Notes: generated by a model from the letters alone, not told the origin. Positions 8,362 to 16,037 are shown, counted from the first letter of the stretch. The stretch is 64,000 nt of DNA from Pseudomonadota bacterium (GCA_030685065.1 JAUXQH010000072.1:1-64000); one strand, 5' to 3'. Numbers and translations: made by a program.

Positions 8362-9741
8362 CTACTTCGCCGCTCCGTCCGCGCCGAACTTCTCCATTCG
8401 GTACCGCAGCGCGTAGCGGGTGATGCCGAGCAGCCGCGCGGCGGCGGACTGGTTTCCGCTCGTGCGGGTCAGCGCCTGCTCGAGCAGGCCGCGCTCGACC
8501 GCCTCGAGGTCCACGCCCTCTTCGGGGAGCACGAAGGGGCAGGCCCCGCCGCCGCCACGCGTGGTCTCGGCGGAGAGCCGGATCTCCGGTGGGAGGTCGG
8601 AGGGCTGGATGATCTCGCCCGGCAGCAGGATCACCGTGCGTTCGACCACGTTCCGCAGCTCGCGCACGTTTCCCGGCCAGCGATACCGCTGGAGCATCTC
8701 CATCGCGCCCGCGGACGTGCCTCGCACCGTGCGGCCGAGCGTCCGGTTGAGCTTCTCGATGAAGACCTGCACCAGCATCGGGATGTCCTCTCGCCGCTCG
8801 CGCAGCGCCGGCACCTCGATCGGCACGACGTGCAGGCGGAAGAACAGGTCCTCCCTGAACCGGCCCGCCTTCACCTCGTCCCGGAGCGAGCGGTTGGTCG
8901 CCGTGATGATCGCGGCGTCGAGCGCGATGTCGGCGACCCCGCCCACCCGGCGGAACTTGCGATTCTCCAGCGCGCGCAGGAGCTTGGCCTGCATGCCCAT
9001 CGGCAGCTCCCCGATCTCGTCGAGGAACAGAACCCCGCCGGCCGCGACCTCGAACAGCCCGCGCTTCGTGGTGCGCGCGTCGGTGAAGGCGCCGCGCTCG
9101 TGGCCGAACAGCTCGCTCTCCATGAGGTGCTCGGGCAGCGCGGTGCAGTCGATCTCCATGTAGTTCGCGGCGCGACGCGGCCCGCGGCCGTGGATGGCGC
9201 GCGCGACCAGGTCCTTTCCCGTGCCGCTCTCGCCCTGGATGAGCACGGTCGGCGTGTCGATGCGCTCGAGCCGACGGAGCGTCTCGAACATGCGCCGCAT
9301 CGTCGGGGACTCGCCCACGATCTCGGCGTAGCCGCTGTGTTCGCGCGTGCGGAGGTAGTGCACCTCCCGCTTGAGCCGCACCTCCTCGAGCGCCCGGCGC
9401 ACCGCGAGGCTGGCCTCTCGCAGGTCGAAGGGCTTCGGCAGGTAGCCGCTCGCGCCGAGCCGCGTGGCCTCGATCGCGCTCTCCACCCCCCCGTGGGCGG
9501 TGATCATGATGACCGGGAGGTCGGGATCGGACTCGCGCAGGGCGCGCAGGGCGGTGATGCCGTCCATCACGGGCATCTTGATGTCCATCAGCACGATGGC
9601 CGGCGCGTGCTCGCGCACCGCCTCCAGGCACTCCTTCCCGTTCGTCACGGAGATGGTGCGGTAGCCCTCCTGCCCGAGGTGCTCGCAGAGCGACCAGCGA
9701 ATGAGCTCCTCGTCATCACAAACCAGGACACACTCGGACAT
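8362..9741 (-). CDS. NtrC-family sigma-54 response regulator
   Basis: This 459-residue activator has a receiver domain (about 1-120, phospho-acceptor Asp53 in VLMDIKMPVMDG), an AAA+ sigma-54 interaction domain with Walker A GESGTGKD (170-177), the sigma-54 contact loop GAFTDA and Walker B LFLDEIGELP. It ends in a Fis-type helix-turn-helix (SGNQSAAARLLGITRYALRYR). I chose the ATG at 9739-9741 (MSECVLVCDDEE) because the receiver domain begins there. Convergent with the globin-coupled kinase gene and flanked by two sigma-54 promoters, it is the probable activator of the ccoN operon and of the 9876-10747 operon. That pairing is inferred from position. Confidence 0.94.
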   Translation of the reverse strand: MSECVLVCDDEELIRWSLCEHLGQEGYRTISVTNGKECLEAVREHAPAIVLMDIKMPVMDGITALRALRESDPDLPVIMITAHGGVESAIEATRLGASGYLPKPFDLREASLAVRRALEEVRLKREVHYLRTREHSGYAEIVGESPTMRRMFETLRRLERIDTPTVLIQGESGTGKDLVARAIHGRGPRRAANYMEIDCTALPEHLMESELFGHERGAFTDARTTKRGLFEVAAGGVLFLDEIGELPMGMQAKLLRALENRKFRRVGGVADIALDAAIITATNRSLRDEVKAGRFREDLFFRLHVVPIEVPALRERREDIPMLVQVFIEKLNRTLGRTVRGTSAGAMEMLQRYRWPGNVRELRNVVERTVILLPGEIIQPSDLPPEIRLSAETTRGGGGACPFVLPEEGVDLEAVERGLLEQALTRTSGNQSAAARLLGITRYALRYRMEKFGADGAAK

Positions 9742-9750
9742 GTGGCGCCT

Positions 9751-9778
9751 CGCACGGTGGGTGTGCGGTTTAGCCCAC
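9751..9778. promoter_or_regulatory. Possible degenerate enhancer upstream of the second sigma-54 promoter
   Basis: The half-site TGTGCG (9762-9767), shared with the dyad upstream of ccoN, occurs about 100 bases before the predicted start point at 9865. After a four-base spacer its partner is AGCCCA, four of six matches to CGCACA. An outward-facing repeat CGCAC-N7-GTGCG (9751-9767) overlaps it. This is weaker than the ccoN site and rests on similarity plus distance. Confidence 0.35.
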
Positions 9779-9838
9779 GCGGCGCGCGTGCGCCCCCCTG
9801 AGGTGCGCCGGGACGCTCCTTTTATGGGGTCCCGCGGG

Positions 9839-9854
9839 CGGCACGGCAATTGCT
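9839..9854 (+). promoter_or_regulatory. Sigma-54 promoter of the small-protein/safE operon
   Basis: The sequence CGGCACG-GCAA-TTGCT matches TGGCACG-N4-TTGCW except for the first base. The predicted transcription start is near 9865, about 11 bases before the ATG at 9876, just enough for the ribosome binding site GGGAGG (9866-9871). It faces away from the NtrC-type activator gene. Confidence 0.75.
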
Positions 9855-9875
9855 GGATGGGACGCGGGAGGGTGG

Positions 9876-10112
9876 ATGTCCGTGCCCTGGGCGCAACAGG
9901 TAGAGGAGGTGGTGGCCAGCGTGCTCATGCTGGCGCGCCCCCGTGGCCGCCTCGCGGCGGTGCGGATCGGGGTGCCTCCGGACATCGCGGCCGAGCCGGT
10001 CATCGCGCTCCTCCGGTCCCGCCTCGCGGCGTGCGGTCATCCGGGCCTGGAGGTCGTCACCCTCCTCGCCGCGGGTCCGATGCGCCTCCTCTCCGCCGAG
10101 TTCGAGCGATGA
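9876..10112 (+). CDS. Small conserved-looking protein of unknown function
   Basis: This 78-residue soluble protein has no signal peptide, membrane segment or Cys cluster (one Cys only). It is expressed from a sigma-54 promoter and has a good ribosome binding site (GGGAGG). Its stop overlaps the safE ATG (ATGA at 10109-10112), so it is coupled to the oxidase-linked membrane protein. The pattern, an N-terminal helix, a strand RLAAVRIG, a helix and a strand ending RLLSAEFE, faintly recalls the core of the nickel chaperone HypA without its zinc finger. I do not consider that an identification. Confidence 0.65.
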   Translation: MSVPWAQQVEEVVASVLMLARPRGRLAAVRIGVPPDIAAEPVIALLRSRLAACGHPGLEVVTLLAAGPMRLLSAEFER

Positions 10113-10747
10113 TCGCCGTCGCCGGTGGGGCCTTCCTCGCCGGCCTCCTCGGCAGCCCCCACTGTGTCGGCATGTGTGGCGCGTTTGCCACCGCCAGCGC
10201 GGATCGCCTCACCGAGGGCGTGGCGTGGCAGGTCGGCCGCCTCGGCGCCTACGTCGTCCTCGGCGCCACCGCCGCCGCCGCCGGCGCATCCCTTCCCGTG
10301 CCGGGCCGTGTCGCCGCCGCGTTCGCCGCGATCCTCCTGGGTTGGTTCAGCCTCCGGCTCGCCGGCCTCGCGCCGCCGCTCCCGGTGCGCCTGGCCTACC
10401 CGACCCGCGTCGCGTCCGCGCTCCTCGCGCGCCGCGGCATCCTCGCCCGGGTCGGGTTCGGGGCCCTCACCGCCCTGCTCCCGTGCGGCCTCCTCTGGAG
10501 CGCCCTCGCCGTGTCCGCCGCCTCGGGCTCGGCCGCGTGGGGCGCCTTCTCCATGGCGGCGTTCTGGCTCGGCACGGTCCCGGCGCTCGCGGTGGCCTCC
10601 CGCGGCCTCCGGCTCCTGGCCGCGGTCCGGCCGTGGACCCGCATCGCGCTCGCGGGCGCCGTGTTCGTGGCGGGGCTGTGGTCGATCGGGGCGCGGGTGT
10701 CGGCGGAGGAGATGGCGGTGCAGGGTGAGGCGCCGCATTGTCATTGA
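10109..10747 (+). CDS. SafE/UreH-type membrane protein linked to cbb3 oxidase assembly
   Basis: This 212-residue polytopic membrane protein belongs to the TauE/SafE-UreH (DsbD-like) transporter superfamily, with about six hydrophobic segments. The family motif GSPHCVGMCGAF lies near the N-terminus, and a second conserved stretch, GFGALTALLPCGLLW, lies in the middle. Proteins of this group commonly sit beside ccoS and are thought to help copper or redox handling during cbb3 assembly. The protein ends in His-Cys-His, a possible metal site. Translation is coupled to the preceding 78-residue gene. The link to the oxidase is by shared promoter type and position. Confidence 0.82.
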   Translation: MIAVAGGAFLAGLLGSPHCVGMCGAFATASADRLTEGVAWQVGRLGAYVVLGATAAAAGASLPVPGRVAAAFAAILLGWFSLRLAGLAPPLPVRLAYPTRVASALLARRGILARVGFGALTALLPCGLLWSALAVSAASGSAAWGAFSMAAFWLGTVPALAVASRGLRLLAAVRPWTRIALAGAVFVAGLWSIGARVSAEEMAVQGEAPHCH

Positions 10748-10776
10748 CGGGCCCTGATTGTCATTGACGCGCCCTG
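10737..10776 (+). repeat. 20-base tandem duplication across the safE stop codon
   Basis: Two adjacent 20-base copies (10737-10756 and 10757-10776) differ at a single base. The first copy contains the last codons (Ile/His-Cys-His) and stop of safE; the second is non-coding. Confidence 0.9.
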
Positions 10777-10782
10777 GGCGCC

Positions 10783-10800
10783 CCCCGCGCGGACGCGGGG
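10783..10800 (+). terminator. Probable terminator hairpin after safE
   Basis: The inverted repeat CCCCGCG-CGGA-CGCGGGG forms a seven-pair GC stem 36 bases after the safE stop. No T-run follows, which is common in very GC-rich genomes, so termination is only likely. Confidence 0.5.
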
Positions 10801-11310
10801 CAGGTCGGCTGCGGGCTCGCGGCGAGGCCGCTCGGTCGGCCGGGTAATCGGAGGTTGTTTCAGGGTTGGGAGCTTCGCGCCCGGCCGGACCAGCCGCCGG
10901 GGGCGGCTGCCCTTCGCGCCCTTGGCGCGGGGGTGTTGGTGGGGCGGCGGTGGGTGGGGCCCGTGGTCGCCGCGGCGAGCTTCCGGTTCGGGCTCCGGCG
11001 TGCGCGGTTCGCGACTCCCGCCCCCCGGTCGAAATGCCACTTCCGGGTGACATGCCACTTCCTGGGGGGCCTGCGCCAGGACCCCCCACTTGTGGCATGT
11101 AGAACGAGCGATCACCTGCCACATCCACGGGGGCCTACGTCCAGGCCCCCCCACTTGTGGCACATCTACGCCCGATCCACCTGCCACGTCCGGGGGGGCC
11201 TGGCGCAGGCCCCCCCACTTGTGGCAGGTCGCGGGGCTGACGGGGGCCGGGCCTCGTACAGCTCGATGTGGATGTCGCTCGCGCGGCTCTCGATCGCCCG
11301 CGACCGCCGC
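10801..11310. other. Non-coding stretch between safE and a membrane-protein pair
   Basis: About 510 bases hold no convincing gene. The open frames crossing it are low-complexity and break the repeat units inconsistently. The first 230 bases show nothing I can assign. The segment 11034-11229 contains a hairpin repeat array, listed separately. Confidence 0.6.
11034..11229. repeat. Array of three palindromic hairpin repeats plus a partial copy
   Basis: Three units of about 46-51 bases (11051-11099, 11117-11162 and 11179-11229) each start with TGCCAC and end with GTGGCA. Each holds an inner G-run/C-run stem and the constant segment CCCCCCACTTGTGGCA. A partial copy (TGCCACTTCC) lies at 11035-11044. 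The outer arms differ between units but stay complementary: CATGCCAC/GTGGCATG in unit 1 and ACCTGCCAC/GTGGCAGGT in unit 3. This covariation points to a folded RNA or a palindromic mobile repeat. Confidence 0.8.
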
Positions 11311-11598
11311 TCAGCCCCTCCCGCCGCCCCCGACCGCCCGCCACACGTTCGCCACGACCGCCGCGACCACGAGCACGGGGAGCAGGAACCCCCCGCCGAG
11401 CACCACGAACACCCCGACGATCCGCAGCCGCCAGGTGGAGTGCCCGAGCCACTCGAACGCCAGCTCGTCGATCCAGGGCACCGGCCACACCCCGCTGACG
11501 GCCACCGCCAAGGACACGACCGCCAGCGTCCCGAGCACGATCGCGACCGTTCGTCGGAGTCGCGCCAGCGCGGCGGGATCCAGGGCCGGCGCGCTCAC
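11311..11598 (-). CDS. Small two-span membrane protein of unknown function
   Basis: This 95-residue protein has two hydrophobic segments (about residues 17-38 and 60-87). The GTG start overlaps the stop of the upstream membrane-protein gene (GTGA at 11595-11598), so they are coupled. I do not recognise a family. It ends in a Gly-rich tail (GGGGRG). Its partner is also a membrane protein, so the pair may form a complex. Confidence 0.65.
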   Translation of the reverse strand: MSAPALDPAALARLRRTVAIVLGTLAVVSLAVAVSGVWPVPWIDELAFEWLGHSTWRLRIVGVFVVLGGGFLLPVLVVAAVVANVWRAVGGGGRG

Positions 11599-12428
11599 AG
11601 CACGGGCTCCGGCCCGTCCCCGAACATCTTCCGGTAGGCCCGCACGTGGAAGGCGAGGGTGAACACGGGGCCGAGCAAGGGAATGTACGCGGCCACCAGG
11701 GAGGTGCCGACGAAGGCCAACATGAAGACGAAGTGCTCCATGGGACGCGCCATGGCGTGGGTCGCGCAGATGCGCATCGCCTCCCTCGCGCCCTTTCGGT
11801 GGAGCGCGACCATCGGGAACGCGAAGCTGAAGAAAAACGCGGGGACGAACGCGCCCACGTAGCAGAAGAAGACGCCGACCAACGACGTCGCGCTGACGAG
11901 GGCCACCGCGCCGAACGCGGACATCATGTCCTGCCGGATCGTCGCGAACGCGGCGTTGAAGGTGAGCGGCGCCTCGCCGCGCTGGTGGGCCGCGATGGCG
12001 CGATCGAGGCTGGCGGACAGCGGGGCCATCGCCGCGGCCATCAAGAGGATCAGCGCGAAGAAGACGAGGAAGGCCAGCACGGACGATCCGACGCTGCCGA
12101 TCACGGTCACGATCCCGCCGAGATCGCTGTCCCCCGTGGCTTCGCCGATCGCGGCGCCGCCGAGGATGCTCGCGAACACCCCGATGCCGAGCGCCATGTA
12201 CAAGCCGAACATCCCCACGAACGTGAGCACGAGGCTGAAGGGGATCATGACCGCCATCAGGGCCAGCGCCACCATGAGGTAGCCCTGGATGTTCTCGGTC
12301 ACGTCCGTGAAGGTCTCGGCGAAGAGTGCGCTGATGGACGGGATGCCGCCGCCGGGCTCGAGGGTAGGGGAGGACAGCGGGGACTCCGGTTGCGGGCACG
12401 CGTAGCCCGCGGAGCGCGTGGTGCACAG
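11595..12428 (-). CDS. Multi-span membrane protein of unknown function
   Basis: This is a polytopic membrane protein with about six hydrophobic segments (for example YLMVALALMAVMIPFSLVL and VLAFLVFFALILLMAAAM). The layout resembles DUF975/YciC-like proteins, including the soluble stretch ASLDRAIAAHQRGEAPLTF between helices. The start is uncertain. No ATG, GTG or TTG occurs in frame between the rbgA promoter region and a GTG at 12300-12302. The frame stays open to a CTG at 12426-12428, taken here as the outer limit because the intervening residues (GIPSISALFAETF) look like protein. It overlaps the downstream small membrane protein by four bases. Confidence 0.6.
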   Translation of the reverse strand: MCTTRSAGYACPQPESPLSSPTLEPGGGIPSISALFAETFTDVTENIQGYLMVALALMAVMIPFSLVLTFVGMFGLYMALGIGVFASILGGAAIGEATGDSDLGGIVTVIGSVGSSVLAFLVFFALILLMAAAMAPLSASLDRAIAAHQRGEAPLTFNAAFATIRQDMMSAFGAVALVSATSLVGVFFCYVGAFVPAFFFSFAFPMVALHRKGAREAMRICATHAMARPMEHFVFMLAFVGTSLVAAYIPLLGPVFTLAFHVRAYRKMFGDGPEPVL

Positions 12429-12477
12429 CGGTGCGGACCCCCGCCACGTTAGCCTCGCGCTCCACTCCAGGCAGCCG

Positions 12478-13326
12478 ATGTCGATCCACTGGTTCCCCGG
12501 CCACATGGCCACCGCCCGCGACGAGATCCGCAGAGGGATGCACGGGATGGACCTGGTGATCGAGGTGCTCGACGCCCGCATCCCGTTCAGCAGCGAAAAC
12601 CCGCTCGTGACCGAGCTCCGCGGCGACAAGCCGTGCATCCGGATCCTGAACAAGAGCGACCTGGCGGATCCCGCGGTCACCGCGGACTGGCTCGCCTGCA
12701 TCGCGACCAACCCCCGCGTTCGGGCGGTCGCCCACCATCGCCATCAGACCACCCTGCTCCGCACGGTGACCCAGCTGGCCCGGGACCTGGTGCCGCCCGG
12801 TCGGGCCAAGCCGATGACGGCGATCATCCTCGGGATTCCGAACGTCGGGAAGTCCACCCTCATCAACACCCTGGCGGGCCGCGCCACGGCGAAGACGGCG
12901 AACAAGCCGGCGATCACCCAGATGCAGCAGCGGATCGCCATCGGGCCCGATCTCACGCTCGTCGACACTCCCGGGCTCCTGTGGTCCAGGGTGGAGCCCG
13001 AGGCCTGCGCCTACCGGCTCGCGGTGACGGGCGCGATCTCCGATCGTGTCGTCGACTTCCAGGACCTCGCGGTGTTCGCCCTGAAGCTCCTGAGCGAGCG
13101 GTATCCGACCGGCCTGGCCCGCTTCTACGGGCTCGACGCGGTCCCCTCCGACGAGCTGGAGCTGATCGAAGCGGTGGGCCGCAAGCGCGGTTTTCTGACC
13201 AGGGGCGCGGCGGTGGACATGCACCGGGCCGCCGAGCGCGTCATCCTCGACCTGCGCGAGGGATGTTTCGGCCCGATCAGCCTGGAGACGCCGAGCGACT
13301 GCGACCTGGGCCCGCGGGAGGCCTGA
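12478..13326 (+). CDS. rbgA: RbgA/YlqF-like ribosome assembly GTPase
   Basis: This 282-residue circularly permuted GTPase is probably involved in 50S subunit maturation. The G4 motif NKSD comes first (about residue 58), followed by G1 GIPNVGKST and G3 DTPGLLW, the hallmark order of the YlqF/YawG group. The N-terminal HWFPGHM motif and the DARIPFSSENP segment are typical of RbgA. The ATG at 12478 is chosen because the family starts at this motif. A possible -10 hexamer (TAGCCT) lies 29 bases upstream. Confidence 0.92.
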   Translation: MSIHWFPGHMATARDEIRRGMHGMDLVIEVLDARIPFSSENPLVTELRGDKPCIRILNKSDLADPAVTADWLACIATNPRVRAVAHHRHQTTLLRTVTQLARDLVPPGRAKPMTAIILGIPNVGKSTLINTLAGRATAKTANKPAITQMQQRIAIGPDLTLVDTPGLLWSRVEPEACAYRLAVTGAISDRVVDFQDLAVFALKLLSERYPTGLARFYGLDAVPSDELELIEAVGRKRGFLTRGAAVDMHRAAERVILDLREGCFGPISLETPSDCDLGPREA

Positions 13327-13350
13327 CGCCGCCGCCGTCCGGGCCCACGC

Positions 13351-13728
13351 TCACTCTTCGGACACGGCCTTCTTGGCCTTCTTGGCCACCTTGGGCTTCT
13401 TCGCCTTCGGGGGCAGCTTCGCCGCCCACGCCAGCGCCTCGGCCGCGAGGCCCTTCAACAGCGCGGGGGCGGCCGACACGTCGACCTGCACGTAGTCGCG
13501 CCACGGGCGGTCCACCATGGGCGTGAACACCCGCATCCCGTCCTGGCCGGCGAGCGCCTCCACCCGCGCGGGGCCGACGCGCGCGACGACGCTCCCGTCG
13601 AACGTCCCGAAGAACATCTGCCGGTTCACGAACGCGCACGGCATCCCGAACATCTTCTTGTTCTCGACGCGGGGGTCGGCGGGGAGGGCGGCCTCGTAGG
13701 CGGCGACGACATCGGGGGTGACTTCCAT
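13351..13728 (-). CDS. TfoX N-terminal domain protein
   Basis: This 125-residue protein matches the TfoX N-terminal fold: MFGMPCAFVNRQMFFGTF is the characteristic glycine/Met-rich strand region, and PWRDYVQV fits the C-terminal end. Such stand-alone proteins are common and mostly uncharacterised; TfoX itself regulates competence. The tail is Lys/Ala/Pro-rich (about 14 Lys in the last 35 residues), which could bind nucleic acid. The ATG at 13726-13728 (MEVTPDVVAAYE) is chosen over an upstream ATG because the extra residues are Arg-rich and non-conserved in style. Confidence 0.8.
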   Translation of the reverse strand: MEVTPDVVAAYEAALPADPRVENKKMFGMPCAFVNRQMFFGTFDGSVVARVGPARVEALAGQDGMRVFTPMVDRPWRDYVQVDVSAAPALLKGLAAEALAWAAKLPPKAKKPKVAKKAKKAVSEE

Positions 13729-13803
13729 CTTGACTCCGGGTCCCCGCCGTCTATCGTGTCGGGCGCGGTTCACGCGGCGCCTTCTGCTGGCCGCTGCCCA
13801 GGG

Positions 13804-13809
13804 TACCGT
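13804..13809 (+). promoter_or_regulatory. Possible -10 element of a leaderless transcript
   Basis: TACCGT lies six bases before the ATG at 13816, which has no visible Shine-Dalgarno sequence. That spacing would put the transcript start at the start codon. Confidence 0.3.
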
Positions 13810-13815
13810 GCCGGA

Positions 13816-15210
13816 ATGCGCTCACTGACCCGCCATTCCCACCTTTCCCTGTTGGCGTTCTCGCTGTGGGGGTGTGGCGCTCCGTCCGAGCCGTGCGCCT
13901 GCACGGACGGACACGGGGTCACGCTCTGCGAGGGCGGTGACTGCACTTCGTGCCAGTGCCTGGATCTGGCGCCGCCGACGGAGGATCCCGAGCCCGCCGT
14001 CACCCGGTTCGTCGACGCCGACGCCCCCGGCGGAGATGGCTCCGAGGCCGACCCGTGGGCCGTCCCGGACTGGGAAACCCTGGACGCCGACGTCGCGACA
14101 GGGCATGTGCTCGTGCTGTTCGACGCCGGCGACACCTGGCCGGAGCACCTCGCCATCCGCCGCACCGACACCGGCCCCAACCGCATCGTCCTCGACGGCC
14201 ACCGCAGCCGCGTGACATCGGGCGAGTGGGTCGACGCCGAGGGGGCACGTGCCATCGTCCCGGGCATCGCCACCGGCTTCGAGAACGTCGTGCGCAGCCG
14301 GATCACCGTTCGTGGCTTCGACGTCACCGGCAGCGAGGACAAGGGCATCTACTGGCGCGCGGGCGACGACATCGTGATCGAGGACAACCTGGTCCACGCG
14401 AACCGGGGGACGCCGTCGATCAGCCTCGACTACACGTCGCGGTCCGGCCATCGGTCGACCTCCTTCGTGGTGCGGAACAACCACGTCTGGGACCAGGCCG
14501 GGGAGTGCATCTACATCGGGGGGGCGGAGGGCGAGGACCTCGACGCTCACGAGGTCGTGGTCATCGAGAACAACCTGGTGCACGACTGTTTCCACCCGTT
14601 TTCGAGCCAGGCCGACGGCATCAACATCAAGGACCGGATCGGCAGCGTGACGGTCGCGCGCAACGTCGTGTTCGAGACGAAGTGGGGCATCGAGATCGCC
14701 AGCCCGTCGAACGTCCGTGGCAACCTCGTGTTCGCGACCCGCTCGAACGGCATCCACGTGACCGATGACTGGGGGCTCGGACTCTCGGGGCTCGTCCTGG
14801 AGGACAACGCGATCCTCGATGCCGAAGAGGCCGGGATCTACCTGAACGCGACGAGCAACGCCTGGTCGAACGTGACGCTGTCCCGGCTCACGGTGGTCGG
14901 TGCACGCGAGGCCGCCATCGAAGCCGGGGGCGAGGGCGGGATCGACGGGACGATCGACGACGTGGTGTTGGCCCGCTCGAGCATCGGCCTGGACGCATGG
15001 TCGCCGATGGGGTTCGCGTTGGGAAAGTGCACCGTCCATGGGAACGCTCTCGCCGGAGACCGCGAGCTCGCGGCCCTCGCCGAGGGTTGCGTCGACCTCG
15101 ACCCGGGGTTCGGCGATCTCGGCGTTCCCGCCGGTCCGGACGGGCGGTTTTTCACCGAGGACGACCCGTGGGTCTCCGCGTCCGGCGGCGCCCGACCCGA
15201 CGGAGGATAG
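13816..15210 (+). CDS. Secreted right-handed beta-helix lipoprotein
   Basis: This 464-residue lipoprotein has a signal peptide with lipobox LWGC (Cys about residue 20) and a Cys-rich linker (CACTDGHGVTLCEGGDCTSCQC). A long parallel beta-helix domain follows, seen as repeated VIEDNLVHAN, FVVRNNHVWD, VIENNLVHDC and LEDNAILD turns. Beta-helix proteins of this kind are often polysaccharide lyases or surface-binding proteins; no catalytic site can be named. The Cys-rich linker may tie the domain to the cell surface. Confidence 0.85.
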   Translation: MRSLTRHSHLSLLAFSLWGCGAPSEPCACTDGHGVTLCEGGDCTSCQCLDLAPPTEDPEPAVTRFVDADAPGGDGSEADPWAVPDWETLDADVATGHVLVLFDAGDTWPEHLAIRRTDTGPNRIVLDGHRSRVTSGEWVDAEGARAIVPGIATGFENVVRSRITVRGFDVTGSEDKGIYWRAGDDIVIEDNLVHANRGTPSISLDYTSRSGHRSTSFVVRNNHVWDQAGECIYIGGAEGEDLDAHEVVVIENNLVHDCFHPFSSQADGINIKDRIGSVTVARNVVFETKWGIEIASPSNVRGNLVFATRSNGIHVTDDWGLGLSGLVLEDNAILDAEEAGIYLNATSNAWSNVTLSRLTVVGAREAAIEAGGEGGIDGTIDDVVLARSSIGLDAWSPMGFALGKCTVHGNALAGDRELAALAEGCVDLDPGFGDLGVPAGPDGRFFTEDDPWVSASGGARPDGG

Positions 15211-15225
15211 GCCGTCCTCCCGCTC

Positions 15226-15939
15226 CTACGATCCTCCGAACGCCTCGTCGATCGCGACGCGCGCCGCGTTCTGCTCCGCCTCCTTGAGCGTCGGCGCGGG
15301 GCCTCCCACGAAGGATCCTCCTTGCGGCAGGTCGACCGCGGCGAGGTGGACCGGACGGTGATCGTCGCCGCTCCTGTCCACCGGCCGATAGACCGGCACC
15401 AGAAGCGGGTCGCGGAGCAGCGCCTGGACGCGGCGGGCAAGCTCCCCCTTGTAGTCCCGCGGGCGATCCGCGAGGGCGCGGCTCGGCCAACGTTCGCGCC
15501 ACAGCCGGTCGACCAGCTCCTCGGCGCCGCTCGGGCCGGCATGCAGGTACATCGCCCCGATGAGCGCCTCCACGTGGGAGGCGAGCACCCGGGCCGTTCG
15601 TGTCTGGCCCTGCTTCACCTCGCCGACGCCGGCGCGCAGCGCTTCCGACAGGTCGAGGGCGAGCCCGATCTCGGCCAGCGCCTTGGTGTCCACGAGCTCC
15701 TCGCGCGTGCGGGTCAGCTCCTTCTCGTCGACGCTGGGGAAGTCTCGGAACAGGCGCGTCGCGACGATGGCGCCCAACCAGGCATCTCCCAGGAACTCGA
15801 GCGTCTCGTGGTGGCCCTCCGGGGTCACGGCCCGCCCGGACTCGCTGACCCACGCGCGGCGGGTGAGCGCCCGTAGGAAGAGCGCGTGGCCGCTCACGCC
15901 GAACATGGCTTGGATCTCGGCGAACGCGGGCGAAGTCAT
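15226..15939 (-). CDS. rnc: Ribonuclease III, divergent catalytic domain
   Basis: This 237-residue protein has an RNase III domain (1-150) and a C-terminal double-stranded RNA-binding domain (about 165-235, ending TLKEAEQNAARVAIDEAF). The signature HETLEFLGDAWLG supplies Glu45, Glu48 and Asp52, and the second metal-binding Glu is Glu124 in VEALIGAMY. The position of E. coli Asp114, a metal ligand in LADTVEAL, is Ser121 here (LASHVEAL), an unusual loss. Length and order of domains are normal. The enzyme would process rRNA and structured RNAs, possibly with altered activity. Confidence 0.88.
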   Translation of the reverse strand: MTSPAFAEIQAMFGVSGHALFLRALTRRAWVSESGRAVTPEGHHETLEFLGDAWLGAIVATRLFRDFPSVDEKELTRTREELVDTKALAEIGLALDLSEALRAGVGEVKQGQTRTARVLASHVEALIGAMYLHAGPSGAEELVDRLWRERWPSRALADRPRDYKGELARRVQALLRDPLLVPVYRPVDRSGDDHRPVHLAAVDLPQGGSFVGGPAPTLKEAEQNAARVAIDEAFGGS

Positions 15940-16037
15940 GTGTGTGCCTCGGCGGCGTCGTATCTCGCGCGTCTCCGCCACGCGCCGGAACGGAACGTCC
16001 TGCGCGCGCCCCTTCGGCCAGCTACTCTCGAACCCCC

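Noticed and set aside
11034..11229. CRISPR array
   Set aside because: Units are palindromic, of about 46-51 bases with short irregular gaps and different arms, with no constant short repeats, no unique spacers of equal length and no cas genes.
10741..11637. Open frames on both strands across the hairpin repeats
   Set aside because: Their translations only repeat the hairpin units in shifting frames, have no ribosome binding site and no recognisable fold.
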